Positions 1-7,744 of a stretch of 13,458 nucleotides of DNA are shown here, piece by piece. The position numbers were made by a program, and so were the translations under genes. The DNA is from CAZNER01 sp964572065 (GTDB taxonomy: Bacteria > Patescibacteriota > Dojkabacteria > JAHIVN01), in NCBI GenBank assembly GCA_964572065.1, contig CAZNER010000054.1, positions 1-13,458 of the forward strand, written 5' to 3'. The notes under the pieces were generated by a model. That model searched no databases. It was not told where the DNA came from and saw only the letters and a program-made list of their open reading frames with translations. Numbering within the stretch: position 1 is the stretch's first letter; every line of letters begins with the position of its first letter.

Positions 1-5
1 ATGAA

Positions 6-1154
6 ATGTTAAGTAAAGTCATAGAAATTCTCAATAAAAGAAAAAAGAATATAATATTAATTATTATTTATATCTTTATAATATTTATTTTATCCTTAGT
101 GATTAAAAATGTTAATTATTTTGAGGATCTATTTCAAAAAGATTCTAATGTGGTTAGGGAGATATCTGTTACAATTATTAAAACTAGAGTAGAGATAAAA
201 GAGGAAGAGGATGTAATGGGCAATTTACACAAGGCCGAATATGATGTGATTTGTTTTAATTTACCGGATAATGGAGAGTATAAAGAGATGAGTATTGATG
301 CATTATCAGAAGATGAAAAGATTAAGAAGGGAGATAGAATAATTGTTTATACTATTGATGGAGGAGAATATACTTATGGGGGATATGATAGAAAGTATGA
401 TATTGCTATTCTTACAGTAGCATTTATTGTTGTGACTATTTTAATTGGAGGTATACTTGGGATTAAATCATTATTTTCTTTAGTACTTTCATTTTTGGTT
501 CTTATATATGGAGTAGTGCCTTTATTAATTAAAGGTTATGATCCAATATTAATTATTTTAACAGCAGGAGTTATAATTCTCGCATTATCATTATTTATTC
601 TATATGGAATACATAATGCAACGTTTTTAGCATTTGTGGGAACATTGATTGGACTAATTATTTCACTTTTATTAAGTATAGTATTTATTAATATACTTAA
701 ACTTAGTGGATTATCTAATGAGCTGAGTATATATGTAAATTCAAACTTTAACGTAGATATTGATATGAAGAATTTACTAATTGGTGCATTTATACTTGGT
801 ACTATTGGTATTGTTGATGATGTATCTATGAGTCAAGTAGTAATTGTGAAAGAATTGATAAAAACAAATAAGAGATTATTTCCCAGTAAGTTATATAAAA
901 AAGCTATGAATGTTGGTAAGAGTCATATCGCTTCTATGATAAACACTCTTTTTATGGTTTATTTTGCAGTATCTTTACCTATGATTTTAGTTTTTTTAAT
1001 GAGTAATTTGAGCTTTTTTGAAATAATAAATAAAGAATTTATTATAACTGAAATTGTTAGGACTTTAATTGGTAGTATAGCATTAATTCTATCAGTCCCA
1101 ATAACAACGTATTTAGCAAGTCGTTTTTTGTNNNNNNNNNNTATAAATATATAA
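6..1154 (+). CDS. YibE/F family multi-pass membrane protein (C-terminus interrupted by assembly gap)
   Basis: An integral membrane protein of the YibE/F family; the family's function is not firmly established. An N-terminal membrane anchor (about residues 15-34) precedes a soluble, probably external, domain (about 50-128). About seven hydrophobic segments follow (near 132-152, 154-175, 180-202, 205-230, 255-270, 308-332 and 346-371). Family signatures are visible: GIVDDVSMSQ at 268-277 and KAMNVGKSHIASMINTL at 299-315. The ATG at position 6 gives a sensible anchor, but only five bases precede it, so an upstream start cannot be excluded. Ten N at 1132-1141 break the last codons. The stop at 1152-1154 depends on the gap being exactly ten bases. 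If its true length is 2 modulo 3, the frame opens into a lysine-rich tail ending at TGA 1205-1207. Family call secure, C-terminus not. Confidence 0.85.
   Translation: MLSKVIEILNKRKKNIILIIIYIFIIFILSLVIKNVNYFEDLFQKDSNVVREISVTIIKTRVEIKEEEDVMGNLHKAEYDVICFNLPDNGEYKEMSIDALSEDEKIKKGDRIIVYTIDGGEYTYGGYDRKYDIAILTVAFIVVTILIGGILGIKSLFSLVLSFLVLIYGVVPLLIKGYDPILIILTAGVIILALSLFILYGIHNATFLAFVGTLIGLIISLLLSIVFINILKLSGLSNELSIYVNSNFNVDIDMKNLLIGAFILGTIGIVDDVSMSQVVIVKELIKTNKRLFPSKLYKKAMNVGKSHIASMINTLFMVYFAVSLPMILVFLMSNLSFFEIINKEFIITEIVRTLIGSIALILSVPITTYLASRFLXXXXINI
1132..1141. other. Assembly gap (10 N)
   Basis: Ten consecutive N lie inside the 3' end of the YibE/F gene. A run of exactly ten is a common scaffolding placeholder, so the real length and reading frame across it are unknown. 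Confidence 0.97.
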
Positions 1155-1219
1155 AATTTCTAGGACTAATTACCAAATTAAAAAAAGATATTAACTTTAA
1201 AAAGTGATATTGTAATCTA

Positions 1220-2878
1220 TTACTGTACTAAATTTCTTCCAGTCATTGTATCTGGTTTTTGTATTCCTAGAGTTGCCAAGATAGTTGGTGCTATATCTGC
1301 TAGTAAACCAAAAGTCAGTTCTTGAGGATTATATCCGTTTGCAGCAAATATAAATGGAACTGGATTAGTAGAATGCTCTGTATCTACATTTCCTGTTTGT
1401 AGATTAACTAACTCTTCAGCATTACCATGATCTGCTGTAATAATAGCTACGCCTTGGTTATCTAAAACTGTTTTGACAATATTGCCCATGCAGTTATCAA
1501 CTGTCTTAACTGCTTTGATTGAAGCCTCAAGTACTCCTGTATGAGATACCATATCTGTTGCAGCATAATTAACTAGTATAAAGTCATAATATTGTTTGTT
1601 TATTAGTTCGATTAATTTATTTGTTATTTCAAAAGAACTCATTTCTGGTTTTTGATCATAAGTAGGTACATCCTTTGGGGAAGGAATTTCTAATCTATCC
1701 TCGTTTGGGAATGGATTTTTTTCTCTACAGTTAAAGAAGTATGTTACATGAGGATATTTCTCAGATTCAGTTATTCTTAATTGTTTCAGTCCCTGATCTG
1801 ATATTACTTTTCCTAATGAGTTTTGTATTCTTTCAGGAGGAAATACTTGATTTTTAGGGAAACCTTCATTTGATTTCTTTAACTCTTGAGAGAAAAGGTT
1901 TTTTACCATATTACTTTCGTCGCCGTGAGTTTCAATATCCTCCTTCGCTCTAGTCATAGGGATGCCTTTTTCATAGTTTGAAAAGCCGGCATAAAATAAT
2001 TTCTGAATTTTATTTCTTTGCCAACCCTCGAATTGTTCATCTTCAAATGCTTTAGAGATTTGAACTGCACGATCGGCTCTATAATTAAAGCATATAACCG
2101 AATCACCTTCCTGAATTGTTGTAATAGGTTTGCCATTTTTTGTTATAATGAAAGGTTCTAAGAATTCATCAGTTTTATTATTTTCATAGGATATTTTTAA
2201 GGCATTCTGCCAATTTTCTACTTTGGTACCAATTCCACTTACCATTAAGTCATATGATTTTTTTGTTCTCTCCCATCTATTATCTCTATCCATAGCATAG
2301 TAGCGACCGATAACAGAAGCTATTTGGCCTAATTTGTTTTTTCCACAATGCTTTTCAATTTCTTCAAGAAATCGGGAAGCACATTTAGGATCTGTATCTC
2401 TTCCATCAGTAAATACATGAATAAAAAGATTCTTTAACCCGTGAATTTTACAGAATTCTATACATGCAATTGCGTGGTCAATTGATGAATGGACTTTTCC
2501 GTTACTAACTAAACCAATTAAGTGTAGTTTACCCATATTTTTGTTAGCATGTTCAACTGCCTGTTTCATAGTTTTATTATTAAGAAAGATTTTGTTTTCA
2601 ATTTCTTTATCTATTCTTGCAATTTCTTGAAACACTACCTTTCCTGCACCAATGTTTATGTGACCAACTTCACTATTCCCGACAACTCCGCTTGGAAGTC
2701 CAACATTATTTCCCGAAGCATTTAAATAACAGTGAGGATAGCTCTGCCAGAGATTTTCCAGATTGACTGTCTGAGCTAAAGTTACAGCATTTCCTTTGCT
2801 GGCTGGAGCTACTCCTAATCCATCAAGAATTATTAAAATTACTGGTTTTGGTATTTGTGATAAGTTAGATTGTTGCAT
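1220..2878 (-). CDS. gpmI: 2,3-bisphosphoglycerate-independent phosphoglycerate mutase, copy 1 (divergent, 552 aa)
   Basis: Cytosolic metalloenzyme of the alkaline phosphatase superfamily that interconverts 3- and 2-phosphoglycerate through a phosphoserine. Active-site residues are intact: metal ligand D19 in ILDGLG, catalytic S69 in GNSEVGH, H130 in VHSS, GRD at 159-161, RADR at 267-270, K374 in ESEKYPHVTY, D442 and H446, D483-H484 in ADHGN, and H502 in TEHSTNP. At 552 aa it is about 40 residues longer than usual, mainly through an extra charged segment at about 308-344. The usual NFANPDMVGHTG motif is altered to NYAATDMVSHTG, so flanking residues have changed while both metal ligands remain. 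A second copy lies at 8296-9864. It is divergent from the TasA-like gene and convergent with the YibE/F gene. The ATG at 2878 gives an N-terminus aligned with copy 2. No Shine-Dalgarno site is seen. Confidence 0.95.
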   Translation of the reverse strand: MQQSNLSQIPKPVILIILDGLGVAPASKGNAVTLAQTVNLENLWQSYPHCYLNASGNNVGLPSGVVGNSEVGHINIGAGKVVFQEIARIDKEIENKIFLNNKTMKQAVEHANKNMGKLHLIGLVSNGKVHSSIDHAIACIEFCKIHGLKNLFIHVFTDGRDTDPKCASRFLEEIEKHCGKNKLGQIASVIGRYYAMDRDNRWERTKKSYDLMVSGIGTKVENWQNALKISYENNKTDEFLEPFIITKNGKPITTIQEGDSVICFNYRADRAVQISKAFEDEQFEGWQRNKIQKLFYAGFSNYEKGIPMTRAKEDIETHGDESNMVKNLFSQELKKSNEGFPKNQVFPPERIQNSLGKVISDQGLKQLRITESEKYPHVTYFFNCREKNPFPNEDRLEIPSPKDVPTYDQKPEMSSFEITNKLIELINKQYYDFILVNYAATDMVSHTGVLEASIKAVKTVDNCMGNIVKTVLDNQGVAIITADHGNAEELVNLQTGNVDTEHSTNPVPFIFAANGYNPQELTFGLLADIAPTILATLGIQKPDTMTGRNLVQ

Positions 2879-2945
2879 TTTAAAAAGATTAGAAGTTCAA
2901 ATATATTTTATTTATTACAGATGATGTTTTTTATAAGCAATCACA

Positions 2946-2965
2946 ATTTTATTAATTAATAAAAT
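2946..2965. repeat. 20-bp perfect AT palindrome between divergent genes
   Basis: A perfect inverted repeat of 20 bp, made only of A and T and centred on TTAA, lies 68 bp upstream of the copy 1 iPGM start and 110 bp upstream of the TasA-like gene. It could be an operator for a dimeric regulator shared by both genes. In such AT-rich DNA it could also arise by chance. Confidence 0.4.
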
Positions 2966-2973
2966 CATATTAA

Positions 2974-3001
2974 TTGATATCTATAAATATTTCAATATAA
3001 A
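2974..3001 (+). promoter_or_regulatory. Candidate sigma70-type promoter for the TasA-like gene
   Basis: TTGATA (2974-2979), a 16-bp spacer, and TATAAA (2996-3001) resemble the -35 and -10 consensus. Transcription would begin near 3008, leaving a leader of about 65 nt before the ATG at 3075. In AT-rich DNA this is suggestive only. Confidence 0.4.
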
Positions 3002-3074
3002 AATATTATGTGTTACTTTTTTTCATTTTTTTTGTTACATATATATATTATATTTTATTTATTAATTTATTTTT

Positions 3075-3659
3075 ATGGGAAAAGTTAAAAGAGCTGCGAT
3101 CATATGTACTATCCTTGGGGTATTTTTACTTGGGGGTAGTGCAGCAATAATGGCTTCTACTATATCAGGATTTACAGCAAGAAGCACTGAGAACAGATTT
3201 AGTGCACATGTAACTTCTTCTACAGCTTATATACTTTTGTCAGATAGTAATGAGTTTCGAGAAGAACAAGTTAGTGAAACATTTATAGCTAATGAAGTCA
3301 CATATGAGGGGGATATAAAATTTGCGGGCAATTTAAATGTTTATAATGCATCAGATATGCCTGTTAGATTAATGTTTAAATATGAAGATCCTAATGGACA
3401 AGTAAATGAACTTGCTGATGATTTCTATGTACAGATGCGTAGAGTATATAAAGATGGTTATGAAATAGTCTATAGTGGAACATTAGCAGATTATGTTGAG
3501 GAAAGTTTTAGTCCTTTTAGTGAACTTCCTGCAAATCAGGAAGCTTATTATGAGATGTATGTTGGACTAGAACGACAATTTACTCCTGAGGATACAGAGA
3601 CTGAAATAGAGTTTAATTTTGTAGTTAATGCTGATATCCCAATTCCAGTAGAAGGTTAA
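3075..3659 (+). CDS. Exported TasA/camelysin-like protein
   Basis: A 194-residue secreted protein. A basic N-terminus (GKVKR) and a hydrophobic segment (about 8-27) form a signal peptide or anchor. Then comes a short stretch ending in NRFSAHV (40-46), resembling the mature N-terminus of the TasA/CalY (camelysin) family, where a phenylalanine-small-residue motif follows SipW-type processing. The rest reads as a beta-sandwich: GDIKFAGNLNVYNASDMPV at about 79-97 recalls the family's glycine-asparagine strand, and the end has alternating hydrophobic strands (EIEFNFVVNADIPI). No cysteine lies beyond the signal segment. TasA relatives form extracellular fibres or act as proteases, but neither role can be read from this sequence. 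No SipW-like peptidase is in the window. It stands alone between a promoter candidate and a strong terminator. The family call is by eye and moderate; an unrelated surface beta-protein is possible. Confidence 0.55.
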   Translation: MGKVKRAAIICTILGVFLLGGSAAIMASTISGFTARSTENRFSAHVTSSTAYILLSDSNEFREEQVSETFIANEVTYEGDIKFAGNLNVYNASDMPVRLMFKYEDPNGQVNELADDFYVQMRRVYKDGYEIVYSGTLADYVEESFSPFSELPANQEAYYEMYVGLERQFTPEDTETEIEFNFVVNADIPIPVEG

Positions 3660-3675
3660 ATTTTATATTTAATAA

Positions 3676-3710
3676 GAAAGAGCTTCCTTTTTATGGAGGC
3701 TCTTTTTTTT
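3676..3710 (+). terminator. Rho-independent terminator, probably bidirectional
   Basis: A 9-bp stem (3679-3687 with 3695-3703, one G-T wobble) closes a 7-nt loop and runs into eight T (3703-3710). It lies 19 bases after the TasA-like stop. Read on the other strand, the same hairpin lies 26 bases after the pps stop and is followed by a weaker T-rich run, so it probably ends both convergent transcripts. Confidence 0.85.
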
Positions 3711-3729
3711 GTATATTTGATGAAAGATA

Positions 3730-6108
3730 CTATTTCATTTTAGAAATTTTTATTCTTGTTTTTATGATACTATCAGGTTCGAGTGACATTGAATCAATTT
3801 TATTTCTGACTAAAAATTTAGCAAACTCAGGATAATTTGAAGGTGCTTCTCCGCATATACCGACTTTTCTATTATTTTGATGTGCAATTTTGATTATTTC
3901 TGACACCATTCTCTTTACTGCTTTATCTCTTTCATCATACAAATTACTTACAAGCTCGCTATCACGGTCAAGCCCAAGGATTAATTGAGTCAGATCATTA
4001 GTGCCAATACTAAACCCGTCAAATATTTTAGAGAATTCATCTGCTAAGATTACATTTGAAGGGATTTCACACATTACAAGAATCTTTAAATTGTTTTGTC
4101 CTCTTTTTAGACCATATTTTTTCATCATCTCTAAGACTTGTTTTCCTTCTTTAATAGTCCTACAGAATGGGACAAGTATTTGGACATTTGTTAATCCCAG
4201 TTCATTTCTGACTTTTTTCAAAGCTTTACATTCAAGCTTAAATGCTTGTTTGAAATTTCTGCTATTATATCTTGCAGCGCCTCTGAAACCCAACATTGGG
4301 TTGTTTTCTTTTGGTTCGAAATATTTTCCTCCTAATAGGTTTGCATATTCACTGGTTTTAAAATCGGAAAGCCTGACAATTACATCCTTAGGATAAAATG
4401 CAGAGGCAATTCTAGCAATCCCCTGTGATAATTTTTCAATATAATAGGTGATTCCATCTTTATAGCCTTTTATCATTTCTTTTATTTTATCCTTTGTTTC
4501 TTTATCTTTTAATTTCTCAGGATATATTAGAGCATTTGGGTGGATTTTAATGTAATTTGAAATGATAAATTCTTGTCTTGCAAGACCAACTCCATCGTTT
4601 GGCAAGTGTGAATTTTCAAAAGCTGCATTTGGATTGCCAAGATTCAACATTATTTTAGTTTTAGTTTCTGGTATTTTTGAAAGGTTTGTTTTTATAATCT
4701 TGAAAGGAAGTATTCCTTTATATATTTTTCCTACTTCTCCTTCTGCACAACTAACTGTAATTTTTTTATATTTAGGTAAAAGTTCAGTACCAACTTTTGT
4801 GCCAACTATGCAGGGTATACCTAACTCTCTAGAAACTATAGCAGCATGACATGTTTTACCTCCTAAATTAGTTACTATAGCCGAAGCTTTTTTCATTATC
4901 GGCTCCCAATCAGGATCAGTCATGTCAGTAATTAGTACATTTCCTTTTCTGAATTTCGAGATGTTTTGAACGTCTTTTATTAATTGAGTTTTGCCTTGTC
5001 CTATTTTAAATCCTATTGCTGTACCTTCTAATAATACTTTGCTTTTTTTTGTCAATTCGTGATCTTCGTAAAAGTTCTTTTTTCTTTGGGCATGCACAGT
5101 TTCGGGTCTAGCTTGAACAATAAAAAGTTTGTTTAATTTTCCATCTTTTGCCCATTCTATATCCATAGGCATTTTATAATGCTTTTCAATCATGTTTCCC
5201 CATTCAGCAAGTTTTATAATTTCTTTATCTTTTAGAGAAAATTTATATTGGTCAGTGGCTGAGGTTTCTAGATTTTTGGTGCTTTTATTACCTTCTAAAG
5301 AGTAAATCATCCTTAATTTTTTACTGCCAAGTTCTTTTGAAATAATCGAATTGTATTTAGTGTTTAGCATAGGTTTAAATATAAGGAATTCATCGGGTGT
5401 AACTCTTCCTTTAACTATATTTTCACCCAGTCCCCATGAAGAGTTAATTAATATTACATTATCGAATCCGGATTCAGTGTCTATTGTGAACATTACTCCA
5501 GAACTTGCTTTATCTGATCGAACCATTTTTTGTACACCTACAGAAAGTGCAACACTAAAATGATCAAACCCTTTATCTTCCCGATATGAAATAGCGCGGT
5601 TTGTGAAAAGTGAGGCTATACATTTTTTGCATGTTTCAATTAATGTATATTTACCTTGAATATTTAGATAAGATTCTTGTTGTCCGGCAAATGAGGCTGA
5701 AGGTAAATCTTCACTAGTTGCACTACTTCTAACTGCTACATCGAGATTAGAAGTATTATATTCTTTAGATAGACTTTTATATGCTTTCTTTATACTTTCT
5801 TCTAACTCTCGAGGGAATGGTGATGCTAAAATCAATTGTCTTACTTTGCCACCTTTTTTTGATAAATTTTTAACATTAGATGTATCTAATCCTTTTAGAA
5901 TTATTTTTATTTTTTTATCTAATTTGTTTTTTGATAAGAAGTATCTGTAAGCATAAGACGTAAGAGCAAATCCATTTGGTATTTCGATTCCTTTTAACGT
6001 CAATTTTTGATACATTTCTCCTAATGAAGCGTTTTTACCACCAACTAAAGCAACATCGTCATTATCTAATTCTGAGAACCAAAGTATAAATGATTTATCT
6101 TTGTTCAT
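3730..6108 (-). CDS. ppsA: Phosphoenolpyruvate synthase (pyruvate, water dikinase)
   Basis: Converts pyruvate, ATP and water to PEP, AMP and phosphate, the gluconeogenic entry at the pyruvate node. Numbered from the ATG at 6108 (792 aa): VGGKNASLGEM (22-32) and RSSATSEDLPSASFAG (127-142) belong to the N-terminal ATP-grasp domain. The swivelling phosphohistidine domain carries GGKTCHAAIVSRELG with H421. The C-terminal PEP/pyruvate TIM barrel has NPMLGFRGAARY (603-614), SIGTNDLTQLILGLDRD (700-716) and CGEAPS with C752. H421 matches the numbering of the E. coli catalytic histidine, and the length equals that enzyme. An in-frame TTG at 6156 would add 16 residues and overlap pyk by 32 bp. I reject it because family homology begins just after the ATG. 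The pyk stop is 16 bp upstream, so the two genes are almost certainly co-transcribed. Confidence 0.95.
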   Translation of the reverse strand: MNKDKSFILWFSELDNDDVALVGGKNASLGEMYQKLTLKGIEIPNGFALTSYAYRYFLSKNKLDKKIKIILKGLDTSNVKNLSKKGGKVRQLILASPFPRELEESIKKAYKSLSKEYNTSNLDVAVRSSATSEDLPSASFAGQQESYLNIQGKYTLIETCKKCIASLFTNRAISYREDKGFDHFSVALSVGVQKMVRSDKASSGVMFTIDTESGFDNVILINSSWGLGENIVKGRVTPDEFLIFKPMLNTKYNSIISKELGSKKLRMIYSLEGNKSTKNLETSATDQYKFSLKDKEIIKLAEWGNMIEKHYKMPMDIEWAKDGKLNKLFIVQARPETVHAQRKKNFYEDHELTKKSKVLLEGTAIGFKIGQGKTQLIKDVQNISKFRKGNVLITDMTDPDWEPIMKKASAIVTNLGGKTCHAAIVSRELGIPCIVGTKVGTELLPKYKKITVSCAEGEVGKIYKGILPFKIIKTNLSKIPETKTKIMLNLGNPNAAFENSHLPNDGVGLARQEFIISNYIKIHPNALIYPEKLKDKETKDKIKEMIKGYKDGITYYIEKLSQGIARIASAFYPKDVIVRLSDFKTSEYANLLGGKYFEPKENNPMLGFRGAARYNSRNFKQAFKLECKALKKVRNELGLTNVQILVPFCRTIKEGKQVLEMMKKYGLKRGQNNLKILVMCEIPSNVILADEFSKIFDGFSIGTNDLTQLILGLDRDSELVSNLYDERDKAVKRMVSEIIKIAHQNNRKVGICGEAPSNYPEFAKFLVRNKIDSMSLEPDSIIKTRIKISKMK

Positions 6109-6124
6109 AGTATAGATATTAAAT

Positions 6125-7525
6125 TTATATAATTTGTTCGACTCTATTAATTTCAAGCATATTCGTTCCTCTTTGTCCCATTATATTAGCACCTGCAACG
6201 ACAATAACTAAGTCCGAGTTTGATACATATCCCTTATCTTTTGCAGTTTGAACAATGATTTTAACTCCTCGATCTCTTGTTAAAGATGATTTGGATAATA
6301 TGTCAGATACAATGCCTCTAGATAAAGCTAATTTTCTTTTCGAGTAATTATCTTTTGTAAATGCAAAAACTGGTTGTTTAGGTCTAAATCGTACGATAGT
6401 TTTTGCTGTAGTACCAGTAGCTGTTGCTACTAAAATTTTATCAATGGGAAGAGAATAACAGCTGTCAATTACTGCTTTAGCAATGGCATTTGTTGTAGGT
6501 TTTGCTAAAGGTGAATGTTTTCTGTCCACTGACTGAATTGAATTTTCTATAGACAAAGCAATGCGATTCATAACTGATACTGCCTTAATTGGATATTTAC
6601 CGGTGCTTGTTTCTGCTGAAAGCATTACAGCATCAGCTCCATCATATATCGCATTGGCGACATCATTTACTTCAGCTCTTGTTGGAGTAATATTATTAGT
6701 CATTGATTGAAGCATTTGAGTAGCTACTATGACAGGTTTTCCTAATTCATTGCATTTTTCTATAAATTCTTTTTGAAGAGTAGGGACTTTTTCAGCAAGG
6801 ATCTCGACACCTAAGTCACCACGTGCAATCATTATACCATCAACTTCTTTAAGGATATCTTCGAAATTTTCAACACCTTCCCTATCTTCTATCTTTGCTA
6901 TTAATTTCGTATTTGAGCCATCGATAAGATTTTTAATAGCCTTTACGTCATTTACATTTCGGATAAATGAAGCAGCTATAAAATCGAAATTAGCTTTTTT
7001 AGCAAATAATATGTCTTCATAGTCTTTTTTAGACAAATCAGGAAATTCTATATGAACTCCGGGTATATTTACTGTTTTACTTTTTGTCAAAAAACCACCT
7101 TGTATAACTTTGCATACTAGTTTTTTATCTTTAATGTTTTTAACTTTTAATTTTATCAGACCATCATCTATTAGAATTGTAGTTCCTATGGGGATCTGTT
7201 TTTCTAGGTTTAAATTTGATTCAGTAACAAGATATACACCTGATTTAACTTTTTGTGTATATAGTGAAAAACTTGATTTATTCTTAAGTTTAATTGGTTT
7301 ACTGAAGTTAGATATTCTAATTTTATGTCCTTTTGTATCCATCATGATTGCAATACTATCTGATAATTTGTGTATCTTTTTTGATACTCTTCTAAGTTCA
7401 GCATGATTAGCAAAAGAAGCATTTATTCTGGCTACATTGAGACCATTATGAATCATTTCCTTAAGAATTTTTTTATCCCAGCTTGAGGGACCTATTGTTG
7501 CGATAATTTTTGTTTTTTTTATCAT
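6125..7525 (-). CDS. pyk: Pyruvate kinase
   Basis: Transfers phosphate from PEP to ADP, giving pyruvate and ATP. The 466 aa cover a complete A/B/C-domain enzyme. ATIGPSS (9-15) and R33-I-N35-A-S37 begin the barrel. The B domain spans about 72-168. The catalytic core has K211 and E213 in AKIEDREG, MIARGDLGVE with D237, ATQMLQSM (268-275) and PTRAEVNDVANAI (281-293). The C domain runs from about 345 to the end. Two usual motifs differ: NFSHG is NASFA, and DTKGPEIR is DTKGHKIR. K68 therefore replaces the glutamate (Glu117 in rabbit muscle enzyme) that marks potassium-dependent kinases, while the potassium-ligand positions N35, S37, D63 and T64 remain. The first gene of an operon with ppsA, which catalyses the opposite net conversion. 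The ATG at 7525 lies directly before the conserved TKIIATIGP start. Confidence 0.95.
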   Translation of the reverse strand: MIKKTKIIATIGPSSWDKKILKEMIHNGLNVARINASFANHAELRRVSKKIHKLSDSIAIMMDTKGHKIRISNFSKPIKLKNKSSFSLYTQKVKSGVYLVTESNLNLEKQIPIGTTILIDDGLIKLKVKNIKDKKLVCKVIQGGFLTKSKTVNIPGVHIEFPDLSKKDYEDILFAKKANFDFIAASFIRNVNDVKAIKNLIDGSNTKLIAKIEDREGVENFEDILKEVDGIMIARGDLGVEILAEKVPTLQKEFIEKCNELGKPVIVATQMLQSMTNNITPTRAEVNDVANAIYDGADAVMLSAETSTGKYPIKAVSVMNRIALSIENSIQSVDRKHSPLAKPTTNAIAKAVIDSCYSLPIDKILVATATGTTAKTIVRFRPKQPVFAFTKDNYSKRKLALSRGIVSDILSKSSLTRDRGVKIIVQTAKDKGYVSNSDLVIVVAGANIMGQRGTNMLEINRVEQII

Positions 7526-7553
7526 ATTAATTTATCTAAATTTAATTCAGGTC

Positions 7554-7582
7554 AGTATAGCATAAGAATTTAGAACTGAAAA
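7554..7582 (-). promoter_or_regulatory. Candidate extended -10 promoter for the pyk-pps operon
   Basis: On the minus strand: TTTTCA (7577-7582), a 17-bp spacer ending in TGC, then TATACT (7554-7559). The TGN directly before the -10 makes an extended -10 element. The start would be near 7547, leaving a leader of about 22 nt before the pyk ATG. Confidence 0.5.
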
Positions 7583-7673
7583 ATATTTGAAATTTAGTAA
7601 TTTTATATTATTAAAAAGCTTATAATATTAAGATAAACTTACAAAATGTATATAATATATACACAGATGTAAT

Positions 7674-7703
7674 TTGACATAGAATAAGATTATATAGTAT
7701 ATA
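7674..7703 (+). promoter_or_regulatory. Candidate promoter for the SSB-like gene
   Basis: A perfect TTGACA (7674-7679) is followed after 18 bp by TATATA (7698-7703); TAGTAT at 7695-7700 with a 15-bp spacer is an alternative. Leader about 35 nt. The 10-mer AAGATTATAT occurs at 7686-7695 and again at 7710-7719, flanking the -10 region, and could mark a regulator site. Confidence 0.45.
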
Positions 7704-7744
7704 GAATATAAGATTATATTATATATTATATTATTTCATAAAAT

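Noticed and set aside
1954..2136. Alternative minus-strand frame inside iPGM copy 1
   Set aside because: Another frame of a well-supported gene, with no recognisable motif.
4001..5563. Open frames on the plus strand at 4001-4396, 4562-4849 and 5351-5563
   Set aside because: They lie wholly inside the PEP synthase gene on the opposite strand and look like translations of its complement.
6109..6156. TTG start at 6156 giving an 808-residue PEP synthase that overlaps pyk
   Set aside because: The added 16 residues lie inside the pyk coding end and have no family match. The ATG at 6108 gives 792 aa with the catalytic histidine at 421, as in E. coli.
7110..7406. Plus-strand open frame inside pyk
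   Set aside because: Antisense shadow of conserved pyruvate kinase sequence.
7680..7740. Short AT repeats suggesting an origin or a CRISPR-like array
   Set aside because: Low-complexity TA-rich promoter DNA with only one 10-mer repeated; no regular spacing and no DnaA-box cluster.
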